Below, in pieces: positions 36,343 to 45,184 of a stretch of 64,000 nt of DNA (its first letter is position 1; the number at the start of each line of letters is the position of its first letter). The DNA comes from WHSW01 sp963729075 (GTDB taxonomy: Bacteria > Actinomycetota > Thermoleophilia > Solirubrobacterales > 70-9). Below the pieces are notes generated by a model that worked only from the letters and a program-made list of their open reading frames with translations, did no database searches and was not told the origin of the DNA. The stretch is from positions 280,053 to 344,052 of the forward strand of contig CAVSMU010000018.1 of NCBI GenBank assembly GCA_963729075.1, in the 5' to 3' direction. A program made the position numbers and the translations under genes.

Positions 36343-37088
36343 TCGCCCTCGTCGCGGCGGTGGGCGATTTTCGCGGTCGCCTGCGCGGCGGGCTTGATCG
36401 CGAGATAGTCGATGTCGACGTGCGCGGGACGGGTGACGCAGTACGCGATCGCGTCCGCGACGTCGGCGCCCCGCAGCGGCTCGAGGCCGCGGTACACGTC
36501 CGCGGCGCGCTCGGCGTCGCCCCCGAATCGAACGAGCGAGAATTCGGTCTCGACCATCCCCGGCGCGACCTCGGTGACCCTGATTCCCTCGGCGAGCAGC
36601 TCCAGGCGCAGGGTCTGAGCGAGCGCGTGGGCGGCGTGCTTGGCCGCCGTGTACCCGCCTCCCCCCTCGTACACCTCGACGCCCGCGACCGACCCCACGA
36701 TCACGATCTGCGGATCGATCCCGGCGCGCAGGGCGGACAGCAGGGCCTTCATCACGCGCATCACGCCGGCGACGTTCGACTCCCACATCTCCCGCCACTG
36801 GCCCTCGTCGGCGCGCTCGACGGGATCGAGCCCGAGCGCGCCGCCGGCGCTGTGCACGACGACGTCGACCTCTGGCAGCGCCTCCGCCAGCGCCGCGACC
36901 GACTCCGGGTCGGCGACGTCGAGGCGCAGCGCCCGGCCGCCGACCTCCGCGGCCAGGGCCTCGCAGCGCTCGACCCGCCGCGCCGTGGCGACCGTCTCGA
37001 GGCCCGCCCCGGCCAGCGCGCGCACGGTCGCGGCCCCGATTCCGCTCGAGGCGCCGGTGACCAGTGCGATGCGCGCCCGCTCGCTCAC
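36339..37088 (-). CDS. SDR family oxidoreductase
   Basis: 249 residues, classical short-chain dehydrogenase: TGASSGIGAATVRAL cofactor loop, NNAG replaced by HSAGG, IVGSVAG (catalytic Ser) and GGYTAAKHA (Tyr-x3-Lys). An Arg-rich cofactor site (ARRVERCE) suggests NADP preference. GTG start. Product unknown; members reduce keto-acyl or alcohol substrates. Confidence 0.9.
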   Translation of the reverse strand: MSERARIALVTGASSGIGAATVRALAGAGLETVATARRVERCEALAAEVGGRALRLDVADPESVAALAEALPEVDVVVHSAGGALGLDPVERADEGQWREMWESNVAGVMRVMKALLSALRAGIDPQIVIVGSVAGVEVYEGGGGYTAAKHAAHALAQTLRLELLAEGIRVTEVAPGMVETEFSLVRFGGDAERAADVYRGLEPLRGADVADAIAYCVTRPAHVDIDYLAIKPAAQATAKIAHRRDEGD

Positions 37089-37143
37089 GCGGCGAGGCTA
37101 ACGACTGGCGGCCGCCCGGGAGCCGCGCGCGATACTGCGACCC

Positions 37144-38055
37144 GTGATTCGCCTTCCGACCTCGCGCCCCCGCTTGGCGCTCGCCGCCGCGGCGCTCGCG
37201 CTCGCGACGTCGATCGGCTGCGGCGGGGGCGACGAGAGCGCGGGCGCCCCGGACCACCGCCGCGCGCCGGCGGTTGAGCGGGCCGAGCCGCCGGCCCCCG
37301 ACGAGGGGATCCCGCTGGGGCCGAACCGGCTCGCCGAGCGACTGTCGCGCACTCGCGAGGATCTGCACCGGGCGATCGACCGCTGGCTCGCCGGCCCCGG
37401 CGCGCCCGGGCCGACGCCGCGTGAGGTGACGCTCTACGCGCTCCATCACCAGCGCATCTACGTGCTGCTCGGGGCTCGCGAGCACCTCGCGCGCGCCGTG
37501 CGCAAGCGGCTGCGCGGCGAGGCCGGGAACGAGGCCCGCGACGTCCTTGCGGCCAGGCGCGAACTCGGTTCCCTGAGCACGCCCGTGCCGCTGCGCCACT
37601 TTCGCACCGGGCCCGCCCTCCCGGCGCGGGTCCTGCTCCGCTATTACCGCAAGGCCGAGCGGCGGTTCGACGTCTCGTGGAAGGTGCTGGCCGCGGTGAA
37701 CTTCGTCGAGTCGGCGTTCGGGCGGCTGCGCAACAGGAGCACGGCCGGCGCGCAGGGGCCGATGCAGTTCATCCCCTCTACCTGGACGGCGTACGGGATG
37801 GGCGGCGACGTCGAAGATCCTCACGACGCGATCATGGGAGCGGCCAACTATCTGCGCGCCTCGGGCGCGCCCGAGAATTACAGCGGGGCGCTCCATGCAT
37901 ACAACCCATCCTCGGCGTACGTCGACGCGGTGCTCCGCTACACGCGCCGGATCCGGTCCGACCGCCGCGCCTACTTCGCCTTCCACAGCTGGCAGGTGTT
38001 CGTCAACACGCCGTCGGGGATCCGCAGGATCACCGGTCCCGGACTCGGGCACTGA
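37144..38055 (+). CDS. lytic transglycosylase (SLT domain) lipoprotein
   Basis: 303 residues from GTG. The signal peptide ends in the lipobox-like ATSIGC, so it is probably lipid-anchored. The C-terminal half (about 165-290) is a soluble lytic transglycosylase fold with FVESAFGRLR (catalytic Glu189), GAQGPMQFIPSTW and YNPSSAY. It cuts glycan strands between MurNAc and GlcNAc with 1,6-anhydro ends. Next gene is 2 bases downstream, so likely one transcript. Confidence 0.9.
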   Translation: MIRLPTSRPRLALAAAALALATSIGCGGGDESAGAPDHRRAPAVERAEPPAPDEGIPLGPNRLAERLSRTREDLHRAIDRWLAGPGAPGPTPREVTLYALHHQRIYVLLGAREHLARAVRKRLRGEAGNEARDVLAARRELGSLSTPVPLRHFRTGPALPARVLLRYYRKAERRFDVSWKVLAAVNFVESAFGRLRNRSTAGAQGPMQFIPSTWTAYGMGGDVEDPHDAIMGAANYLRASGAPENYSGALHAYNPSSAYVDAVLRYTRRIRSDRRAYFAFHSWQVFVNTPSGIRRITGPGLGH

Positions 38056-38057
38056 CT

Positions 38058-38756
38058 GTGACGGAGGCCAAGCTCGAGCAGTCGGTCGAGGCGACGCGCG
38101 AGCCGAGCTTCCTGCTCGCCAAGCCGGAGAAGCGACTGCTCACCTGGATTGCGGCGCGGCTGCCGCGCTGGATCCTCCCCGACGACATGACCGCGCTCGG
38201 CGTGCTCGCAGCGCTCGGGGTCGCCGTCGCCTACCAGCTGTCCAACGAGAGCCTGGACTGGCTCTGGGTCGCGAGCGGGCTGCTGGTACTGCAGTGGCTC
38301 GGCGACTCGCTCGACGGCACGCTGGCCCGGGTGCGGAAGATCGAGCGCCCGACCTACGGCTACTACCTCGACCATCTCGTCGACGCGATCGCCACCGCTG
38401 CGATCGGGATCGGCCTGGGCCTCTCCCCGCTCATGCTGCTCTCGATCGGCACCCTGATCGTGGTCGCCTACCTGATCCTCTCGATCAACGTCTATCTCGA
38501 GAGCTACGCATTCGGGCGCTTCTCGATCGGCTACGGGCTGGTCGGCCCGACGGAGATTCGCCTGATCCTGATCGCGCTCAACACCGTAGTCGCGCTCGGC
38601 GCCGGACTCGACTTCGTAATCGCCGACCTCGAGCTGACCGTCTTCGACGTCATCGGGCTGGCAATCGCGGCGACGATGATCGCCCTGCTGCTCGGCCGCG
38701 CCGCCCGGAACCTGCGCGAGCTGGCGCGCAAGGAGCCGGCAGCGCCCCGCCGCTGA
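38058..38756 (+). CDS. CDP-alcohol phosphatidyltransferase family protein
   Basis: 232 residues, about six helices. The class signature DSLDGTLARVRKIERPTYGYYLDHLVD (38312-38392) holds the D-x2-D-G-x2-A-R...G-x3-D-x3-D metal and CDP-binding residues; the last Asp is the base. It attaches a head group to CDP-diacylglycerol or to an inositol/glycerol acceptor; which one cannot be said. GTG 38058 was chosen, 2 bases after the transglycosylase stop. Confidence 0.9.
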   Translation: MTEAKLEQSVEATREPSFLLAKPEKRLLTWIAARLPRWILPDDMTALGVLAALGVAVAYQLSNESLDWLWVASGLLVLQWLGDSLDGTLARVRKIERPTYGYYLDHLVDAIATAAIGIGLGLSPLMLLSIGTLIVVAYLILSINVYLESYAFGRFSIGYGLVGPTEIRLILIALNTVVALGAGLDFVIADLELTVFDVIGLAIAATMIALLLGRAARNLRELARKEPAAPRR

Positions 38757-38833
38757 CGCGTTTTCTCGCACTTTGCGGCCTCGAGCTCTTCGAGCCCCTT
38801 GCTTTTCCCGGGGCGCCCGCTAGGGTCGTGCCT

Positions 38834-38956
38834 GCGATTCGGGAGAGAGGAAACCACCGCGAAAGCCAAGCGGAAGGCCCTCTCAAAGGCGACTCACAAA
38901 GCTTCGTCGCGCGAAGGCTACGCGCGAGGCAGGCGGAGAGAGTCCCCCCGGATCGC
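38834..38956 (+). ncRNA. candidate structured RNA (riboswitch-like fold), unidentified
   Basis: The 438-base gap between the phosphatidyltransferase and moxR holds a compact foldable segment. P1: GCGATTCGGG (38834-38843) with CCCGGATCGC (38947-38956), 10 pairs with one G-U. Inside: GAGAGG (38845-38850) with CCTCTC (38879-38884) capped by CCGC/GCGG; GACTC (38891-38895) with GAGTC (38940-38944) enclosing TCGCGCG (38907-38913) with CGCGCGA (38921-38927). A T-rich run (38957-38966) follows P1, as in an intrinsic terminator. An alternative hairpin AGCTTCG/CGAAGGCT competes with the inner stem. Segments AAACC...GAAA and CAAAGC...GGCTA recall the c-di-GMP-I riboswitch but do not match it fully. Confidence 0.4.
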
Positions 38957-38969
38957 ATTTTCTTTCTGT

Positions 38970-38996
38970 GACCGGCGCAAACGTGCACGTCCGGTC
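38970..38996 (+). other. hairpin with 10-base palindrome
   Basis: GACCGG (38970-38975) pairs with CCGGTC (38991-38996) around a loop that contains ACGTGCACGT, itself a perfect palindrome. It could be a protein-binding site or a second stem of the leader RNA. From 39001 to 39194 I see no gene or clear motif; the moxR promoter is presumably there. Confidence 0.35.
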
Positions 38997-39194
38997 GCAC
39001 CTCTACCTTCCGGGGCGCGGCGAGGTTGCCGCCGGCTCGGGTTTGGCCTGCCGCCCACGAGTCGCGCGACCGGGGCGCATCAGGGGAGCGGGCGCCGTGG
39101 CGTAACCCCGGCAGACGCCGCTGCTAGCCCGCCCGCCCCCCATAAGGTCACGCCGGCCGGACCGCGAATTGCGCTGCCTTCGTACCATGGGTGC

Positions 39195-40145
39195 GTGGCG
39201 ACGGTTCCGGAGCTCGATCCAACCGCCGTGGCGGAGGTCGGGGCCCAATTGCGGGAGAACGTCCAACGCGCGGTCAAGGTCCGCGACGACGTCCTGCGCG
39301 ACGTCCTCGTCGCCCTGTTCGCGGAGGGCCACGTGCTGATCGAGGACTACCCCGGCGTGGGCAAGACCGCGCTCGCCCGCGCGCTCGCCCGGTCGCTCGA
39401 CGCCGAGTACGCGCGCGTCCAGTGCACCGCGGACCTCCTGCCCGCCGACATCATCGGCACCAACGTCTTCAACCAGCGCGAGAGCCGGTTCGAGTTCCAT
39501 CCCGGCCCCGTCTTCGCCAACGTGGTGCTCGTCGACGAGATCAATCGCACGTCGCCGAAGACGCAGTCCGGCCTGCTCGAGTGCATGCAGGAGCGCCACG
39601 TGACGGTGGACGCCCATCAGCACGAGCTGGCGCGGCCGTTCGTCGTCATCGCCACTCAGAACCCGGCCGAGTACGAGGGGACGTATCCACTGCCCGAAGC
39701 GCAGCTCGACCGGTTCATGGTGCGGGTCTCGCTCGGCTATCCGAACGCGGCGGAGGAGGCCGAGATGCTCGATCAGCATGCGCGCCACGACCGCGTCCTC
39801 GACCTCGGGCCGGTGACGGAGGTCGGCACCGTCCTTGCTGCCCAGGCGGCGGTGGCCGCCGTGCACGGCAGCGAGGCCCTGCGCCGCTACACGGTCGCGC
39901 TCGGGGAGGAGACGCGCAAGGACCCCCGCGTGGAGCTCGGCGCCAGCCCGCGCGCGGTGCTGATGCTGTTCCGGGCCGCCAAGGCACTCGCCGCGCTCGA
40001 AGCCCGCGATCACGTGCTCCCCGACGACGTCCAGGCCCTCGCCCGGTCGGTGCTCTCCCACCGGCTGTTGCTGGCGCCGGATGCCGGCCCCGGCGAGGCC
40101 GAAGCGGTGATCGGCGACGCACTCGACCGGGTTCCCGCCCTGTAG
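39195..40145 (+). CDS. moxR: MoxR-type AAA+ ATPase
   Basis: 316 residues from GTG. Walker A DYPGVGKTAL, Walker B VVLVDEINRTSPKTQ (arginine-finger neighbourhood after), sensor-1 VIATQNPAEYEGTYPLPEAQLDRF, the typical MoxR run. These ATPases act as chaperones that assemble metal or protein complexes, commonly with a DUF58 protein. It leads an operon with the DUF58 and transglutaminase-like genes; 34 bases to the next gene. Confidence 0.93.
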   Translation: MATVPELDPTAVAEVGAQLRENVQRAVKVRDDVLRDVLVALFAEGHVLIEDYPGVGKTALARALARSLDAEYARVQCTADLLPADIIGTNVFNQRESRFEFHPGPVFANVVLVDEINRTSPKTQSGLLECMQERHVTVDAHQHELARPFVVIATQNPAEYEGTYPLPEAQLDRFMVRVSLGYPNAAEEAEMLDQHARHDRVLDLGPVTEVGTVLAAQAAVAAVHGSEALRRYTVALGEETRKDPRVELGASPRAVLMLFRAAKALAALEARDHVLPDDVQALARSVLSHRLLLAPDAGPGEAEAVIGDALDRVPAL

Positions 40146-40179
40146 TCGCCGCATGACCGCGAGGGCGCACTAACGGGCG

Positions 40180-41289
40180 ATGGCGGGAGCGCCGACCGCG
40201 GCACTGCTCGGGGTCACGCTGCTGCTTGCGGGCGCCGGCTTCGACTCGCCCTCGCTGCTGGTCCCCGGGGTCGGCCTGCTCGGGCTGGCCGTGGCGGCGG
40301 TCGCCTGGGTGCAGCTGGCGCGCCCCCGGCGCGTGGTGCGCGGCGCGGCGCCGGCACGGGTGGTCGAGGGTGAGCCGTACCCGGTGCGGATCAGGGCGGT
40401 TGGCGGCCGCGTCCCGCCGCCCGGCGGCCGGCTCACCGACTCGGTGCTCCCGGCGCCGGTCTCCCTCGGGCCGCGCTGGAAGGGCACCCACTCCGCCGAC
40501 GTCGCCCTGCACGGGCGCGGCCGGCGGCGCCTCGGCCCCGCCCGGCTCGAGGTCAGCGATCCGCTCGGGCTCTGGTCGCGAGCGGTCGAGAGCGAGGATC
40601 CGGGAGAGCTGCTGGTGCTGCCGCGGATCGAGCCCGTTCTGACCGCGGGCAGGGGCGCGGGCGGCAGGCGGCCGAGCACGCTGGCGGGCCTCGAGGACGG
40701 CGCCGCGGCGAGCAAGCTCGATGCCAGAGCGATCGAGCTCGAGGTCGACGGGCTGCGCGCCTACCGCGAGGGCAGCCCGGCCTCGCGCATCCACTGGCCC
40801 GCCGTGGCGCGGACCGGCGAGCTGCTCGAGCGGCGCCTGATCGCCGGAGCCGACGCGGCGCCGCTCGTCGTCCTCGACGCAAGCCAGCCGGAGGCTTCCG
40901 ACGCCCTCGACACCGCCGTGCGCGCGGCCGCCTCCCTGTGCGTTCACCTGGCGAGCTCGGGCGGCGCCGCGGCGCTGCTGCCGGGCGACCGCAGGCCGGC
41001 GGAGATCGAGCCGGACCTCCTGTCCTGGCCCGCGGTGCACGTGAGGCTGGCCCTCGTGGAGGCGGGCGGCCCGCCGCCGCCCGTGTCGCGCACGATCCGA
41101 TCGGGAGCGGTCTTCTGGGTCACCGCCGCGGCCAACCCGACCCTGCCCCAGGCGCTTCGCAGCGGCGGCGCCCCGCGCTACGTCGTGGCTCCGTCGCGCC
41201 CGAGCGTCGCCGCTCCGGCCTTCACCGTCGCCGGCTGCGACGGCCGCCTCGCGGGTACCCGCTCGCGACGCGCGGCGGGGAGGGTGTGA
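40180..41289 (+). CDS. DUF58 domain protein
   Basis: 369 residues. Two N-terminal helices, a beta-rich middle and the DUF58 core SDPLGLWSRAVESEDPGELLVLPRIEP followed by GLRAYREGSPASRIHWPAVARTGELLERRL. A von Willebrand A-like fold is predicted from the family, with LVVLDASQ as its first strand. It is the usual partner of MoxR and of the transglutaminase protein encoded next; together they may stabilise envelope proteins. The stop overlaps the next start. Confidence 0.9.
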   Translation: MAGAPTAALLGVTLLLAGAGFDSPSLLVPGVGLLGLAVAAVAWVQLARPRRVVRGAAPARVVEGEPYPVRIRAVGGRVPPPGGRLTDSVLPAPVSLGPRWKGTHSADVALHGRGRRRLGPARLEVSDPLGLWSRAVESEDPGELLVLPRIEPVLTAGRGAGGRRPSTLAGLEDGAAASKLDARAIELEVDGLRAYREGSPASRIHWPAVARTGELLERRLIAGADAAPLVVLDASQPEASDALDTAVRAAASLCVHLASSGGAAALLPGDRRPAEIEPDLLSWPAVHVRLALVEAGGPPPPVSRTIRSGAVFWVTAAANPTLPQALRSGGAPRYVVAPSRPSVAAPAFTVAGCDGRLAGTRSRRAAGRV

Positions 41290-43697
41290 TGACCGGGGTC
41301 GCGACGCGCGCCGCCGAGCGCGCCGACGAGCGGGTGGGTGCGTCGCCGCCGACCCGCCCGCCCGGTCGCCGTGCGGCCGGCGCGGCCGAAGTGCCCGGAT
41401 CGAGCCCGGGCACCCGCTCGCGGATCGGGATCGAGCTGGCCCTGTTCGCCGCCATCGGGGCGCTCGGCGTCCTGCAGTGGTCGCGGCTGGTCGCGGATCC
41501 GGACGTCGGTCGCCTGTTGCTCGCGCTCGCGGTCGTCACCGGCGGCGGCGCGGCGATGGCCGCCCTGTGGGCGACCGGCCGGCGGGTGCCCTACGCCCGG
41601 GTCGCCGCCCTCGCGATCGCCGTGTTGGCGACCGCCGCGGCGACCGTCGTCGTCGGATTGCCGGCGCGGCTCCTTGCACCCTCGAACTGGCCCGAGTTGA
41701 TCGACAACCTCGGCCTCGGCCTGGCCGGGATCGAGGACACCGACATGCCCTACGACGGCGGCGACGTTTGGCTCCGTCTCACGCTGCTGCTCGGCGCGCC
41801 GCTCTTGCTCGGCCTCGCCGCGGCGTTCGCGTTCTGGCCCGCCCGCCGCCGGGCGCCGGGGCGGGTCCTGGCGCTGGCGGCACTGGTGGCCCTCTACGGC
41901 ATCGCGGTCACCCTCGACTCTCCTGGCGGCGAGCTGCTCTGGGGCCTGTTGTTGCTGTTGCTCGTCGCGGCGTGGCTCTGGGTGCCGCGGCTCCCGCCCG
42001 GCCGGGCGGCGGTCGCGGTCGCCACGGTCGCCGGCGCCGGGCTGCTGGCGCTTCCGGCGGCCGCGGCGCTCGACCGGGACACCCCCTGGTGGGACTACGA
42101 GAGCTGGGACTGGTTCGGCCGCGAGCGGGAGGTGACCTTCGACTGGAACCACTCCTACGGCCCGCTCGACTGGCCCCAGGAGGGCACCACCCTGCTCGAG
42201 GTGCGCAGCGTCGAGCCGCATTACTGGAAGGCGAGCGTGCTCGATCGCTTCGACGGATTCACCTGGCAGCGCGCCACGGGCGCCGACGTCCTCGCGGCCC
42301 CCGAGCGCTTCGCCCGCCGGCGGTTGCCGGGCAGCGAGCTCCCCGAGCTCCACCGCAACTGGCTCACCCAGGCGAGCTTCGAGGTCCAAGCGCTCCAGAG
42401 CGGTCTCGCGATCGGAGCCGGGGTGCCGCAGGCGATCCAGGGGGTCGACGGGGTGAGCGCCAGCTCCGACGGCACGATGAGCGTCGACGGCGAGCCGCTG
42501 AGGACGGGCGACGAGTACTCGATCGTCGCTTATAACCCGCAGCCGACCGAGCGGCAGCTGCGCCGGGCTGCCTCGACCTATCCCGAGGAGCGCTTCGGCC
42601 AGACCACCCTCGTCGGCCTCCCGGCCACGGTCGAGCCACCCGTCGATCCGGGGTCGACGGCCGGCGCCGGCGCAGCGGCGCCGGAGCCGCCGGTCGTCGC
42701 AGGGTTCGCCCCGGCGCGCGCCCGCGCGATGCCCCTGTGGGGCACCAGCGACCGCGATTCGGAGGCCGCGGTGCTCGCCTCGCCGTACGCGGGCGTCTAC
42801 CGACTCGCCCGCCGGCTTACCGCCGACGCCGACACGCCCTATGACGCCGTCCGCGCGATCGAGCGCCACCTGCGCGAGGAATACGACTACTCGCCGAACG
42901 TTCCCGAGCGCACCTACCCGCTTGCCGCCTTCCTGTTCGAGGACGAGTCGGGCTACTGCCAGCAGTTCGCGGGGACGATGGCGCTCATGCTGCGCATGGT
43001 CGGCCTCCCGAGCCGCGTGGTCTCCGGGTTCGCTCCCGGCAGCCTCGACGAGGAGCGCGATGTCTATGAGGTCCGTGACACCGACGCGCACTCCTGGGTC
43101 GAGGTCTACTTCCGGGGCATCGGCTGGGTCACGTTCGATCCGACCCCGGCGGCCGCGCCGGCCGCCTCGCAGACGCTGAACGCCCAGCTCGGTACGTTCT
43201 TCCGCGGTCGCGGATCGGTCCCGGAGCAGGGGCGAGGGCGCGCGCGCAGCCTCGAGCGGGCGCTGGAGGGCGGCACCCTGGGCCCGGTCGACGACGGTGG
43301 CGGGCCCTGGGGGGCGATCGGGCTGGCCCTGCTCGGGGTGGCGGCCATCGCGGCCGCCGCCTCCGCGATTGTGTTCACGCGCCGCCGCCGGGCGCTCGCG
43401 AGCGGGCGGCTGGCCGACGCTCAGCTGAAGGAGTTCCACCGCGCGCTCGCGCGCCTCGGCTGGAGCGTGCCTGACGCGCCCACCCTGCTGGGGCTCGAGC
43501 GGCGCTTCGCCAACGCGGGCCGCCCCGCGGTCGCCGGGTATGCGGCGGGCCTGCGCGCCCACCGCTACGCGCCCGACGCTCCGGCCCCGCCCGGCCCGAC
43601 GGCGAGGCGGGCCCTTCGCCGCGCGCTCTCGAAGCAGGGAGGTCTTCGCCGCAGGCTGCGCGCCCTGCTGGCGATCCCGCCCGGCGGCCCGAGGTGA
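41289..43697 (+). CDS. membrane protein with transglutaminase-like domain
   Basis: 802 residues. About seven N-terminal helices (about 48-275), an outside transglutaminase-like core with the triad Cys557 (SGYCQQFAG), His601 (DAHSWVEVYF) and Asp617 (TFDPTP), one more helix (about 675-700) and a cytosolic DUF4129-like tail. The triad is intact, so a protease, amidase or crosslinking activity outside is plausible. Follows MoxR and DUF58 with a start overlapping the previous stop; GTG 41286 is an alternative start. Confidence 0.92.
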   Translation: MTGVATRAAERADERVGASPPTRPPGRRAAGAAEVPGSSPGTRSRIGIELALFAAIGALGVLQWSRLVADPDVGRLLLALAVVTGGGAAMAALWATGRRVPYARVAALAIAVLATAAATVVVGLPARLLAPSNWPELIDNLGLGLAGIEDTDMPYDGGDVWLRLTLLLGAPLLLGLAAAFAFWPARRRAPGRVLALAALVALYGIAVTLDSPGGELLWGLLLLLLVAAWLWVPRLPPGRAAVAVATVAGAGLLALPAAAALDRDTPWWDYESWDWFGREREVTFDWNHSYGPLDWPQEGTTLLEVRSVEPHYWKASVLDRFDGFTWQRATGADVLAAPERFARRRLPGSELPELHRNWLTQASFEVQALQSGLAIGAGVPQAIQGVDGVSASSDGTMSVDGEPLRTGDEYSIVAYNPQPTERQLRRAASTYPEERFGQTTLVGLPATVEPPVDPGSTAGAGAAAPEPPVVAGFAPARARAMPLWGTSDRDSEAAVLASPYAGVYRLARRLTADADTPYDAVRAIERHLREEYDYSPNVPERTYPLAAFLFEDESGYCQQFAGTMALMLRMVGLPSRVVSGFAPGSLDEERDVYEVRDTDAHSWVEVYFRGIGWVTFDPTPAAAPAASQTLNAQLGTFFRGRGSVPEQGRGRARSLERALEGGTLGPVDDGGGPWGAIGLALLGVAAIAAAASAIVFTRRRRALASGRLADAQLKEFHRALARLGWSVPDAPTLLGLERRFANAGRPAVAGYAAGLRAHRYAPDAPAPPGPTARRALRRALSKQGGLRRRLRALLAIPPGGPR

Positions 43698-44317
43698 CCG
43701 GGGCGGGAGAGTTCGTTCCCGCCGAGATCGCACCGGGGCTCTGGCGCTGGACGGCCGCGCACCCGGCGTGGCGGCCGGGCGCGGCGCCCGACAGCCCGGC
43801 GGACTGGGACCGGGAGGTCGGCTCGATCCTCTGGCGCTCCGCCGAGCACGCGGTCTTCATCGATGCGCTGCTGCCGGACGACCGCGCGGGCTTCTGGCGC
43901 TGGGCGGACGAGCGCGTCGTGGGCGCCGATCGGGTGTTCGCGCTGACGACGATCGGGTTTCACCGGCGCGATCGCGACCTGGTCGCCGAGCGCTACTCGG
44001 CGGACACGTCTCGGGCTCGCGCGGCGCTCCCGGAGGGGATCGAGGCGATCCCGTTGCGGGGTGCCGGCGAGGTCGAGTTCTGGCTGCCGCGGGAGCGGGC
44101 GCTCGTGCCCGGCGACCGCGTCCTCGGCGGCCGGGAGGGCGGGCTGCGGATGTGCCCGCAGTCGTGGCTCGGCTACCTGTCCTCCCCGGTCGACCGCACC
44201 GACCTGGCGGAGCTGCTGCGGCCGCTGCTGGACCTGCCGATCGAGCGGGTGCTCGTGTCGCACGGCCAGCCGGTGCTCGCCGGGGGACGCGCGGCGCTCG
44301 CGGAGGCGATCGGATGA
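43694..44317 (+). CDS. metallo-beta-lactamase-fold-like protein lacking the metal motif
   Basis: 207 residues, start overlapping the transglutaminase stop (GTGA). IAPGLWRWTAAHP and SAEHAVFIDALLP fit the first strands of the fold, and RVLVSHGQPVLAGGRAAL fits its late His, but where HxHxDH is expected the sequence reads TTIGFHRRDRDL. Metal binding and hydrolase activity are therefore doubtful. Possibly a structural relative of the YcbL/glyoxalase-II-like group. Function unknown. Confidence 0.62.
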   Translation: MTGAGEFVPAEIAPGLWRWTAAHPAWRPGAAPDSPADWDREVGSILWRSAEHAVFIDALLPDDRAGFWRWADERVVGADRVFALTTIGFHRRDRDLVAERYSADTSRARAALPEGIEAIPLRGAGEVEFWLPRERALVPGDRVLGGREGGLRMCPQSWLGYLSSPVDRTDLAELLRPLLDLPIERVLVSHGQPVLAGGRAALAEAIG

Positions 44318-44740
44318 CCCCAACGGGTGCGCCGGGGCCCTTCGAGGGCCTGCTGGAGACGTGCCTCTATCACGACACGGCGCAGCGGCCCGCGAGTCGA
44401 GCGCTTCTACGGCGAGGTGCTCGGGCTGCAGCTCGTCGCGCGCTGGCCCGACGGGCTGGCGTTCCGGGTCGGCGGCGGAGTGCTCCTGCTCTTCGATCGC
44501 GAGCTGCTCGCCGAGCGCAGCGGCCCGATCTCGGCCCACGGCAGCCACGGGCCGGGCCACGCCTGCCTGCTGGCCGGCGGCGCGGGCCGATACGAGGCCT
44601 GGAGGCGGCGACTGGAGGCCGAGGGCGTCGAGATCACCCACGAGCACGCCTGGGGTGGCGAGCGGCGCTCGTTCTACTTCGCCGACCCGGCCGGCAACCT
44701 GCTCGAGATCGCCGACGGCGACCTCTGGCCGGCGGCGTAG
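44314..44740 (+). CDS. VOC (glyoxalase/bleomycin-resistance) family protein, frameshifted
   Basis: Starts at an ATG overlapping the previous stop (ATGA) and reads FEGLLETCLYHDTAQRPA; the frame is then lost, and VERFYGEVLGLQLVARWPDG...GPGHACLLAGG...SFYFADPAGNLLEIADGD continues in the +1 frame. Removing one base near 44391-44397 (CGCGAGTCGAG to CGCGGTCGAG) restores PAVERFYGEVLGL. VOC enzymes use a metal to act on small molecules; substrate unknown. Unrepaired, the frame holds no complete domain. Confidence 0.82.
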
Positions 44741-44822
44741 CGCGCGGTCCTAGTAGCCGCGCGGACTAGCCGGTGATAGGTTCGGCGCGGGAGCGGGCCC
44801 GCGGCACGGAAGGAGCGGTCGG

Positions 44823-45110
44823 ATGAGCCAAGCGCGCGGGACCGTCACCGTCGACGACGATCGCATCCGCGTCACGACGTGGACCTTCGAGGCGGCCGGA
44901 ATCGCCACCGGCCGGCACCGCCACGAGTTCGACTACGTCATCGTCCCGATCACCGGCGGGACGTTCACCGTGACCGACCTCGACGGGTCCGAGCGCGAGA
45001 TGGAGCAGGTCGCGGGCTCGCCGTATCTGGGGACGGCGGGCACGGAGCACGACGTCGTGAGCGCCACCGACCGGCAGGCGGTCTTCGTCGAGATCGAGCT
45101 CAAGCGCTGA
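44823..45110 (+). CDS. small cupin-domain protein
   Basis: 95 residues: TGRHRHEFDYVIVPITGGTFTVTD with the cupin-1 metal ligands H-x-H and E, then AGTEHDVVS with the late His. A single cupin barrel that probably binds a metal; substrate unknown. Own ATG with AAGGAGCGG before it (44810-44818). Confidence 0.85.
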   Translation: MSQARGTVTVDDDRIRVTTWTFEAAGIATGRHRHEFDYVIVPITGGTFTVTDLDGSEREMEQVAGSPYLGTAGTEHDVVSATDRQAVFVEIELKR

Positions 45111-45169
45111 TCTGGTTTATCGTCCTCGCCGCAAGCCTGCCGGCATCGGCACGAGCGGGGACAGGGATC

Positions 45170-45177
45170 GGAAGGAG
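45170..45177 (+). promoter_or_regulatory. ribosome binding site deciding a TTG start
   Basis: GGAAGGAG ends 7 bases before TTG 45185, the strongest Shine-Dalgarno match nearby; it marks the start of the trypsin-like protease and rules out upstream in-frame codons. Confidence 0.75.
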
Positions 45178-45184
45178 AGCGTCG

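Noticed and set aside
35386..38052. 888-codon frame on the minus strand
   Set aside because: Shadow crossing four real genes; no motif.
41178..43733. 851-codon frame on the minus strand
   Set aside because: Antisense of DUF58 and transglutaminase genes, low-complexity composition.
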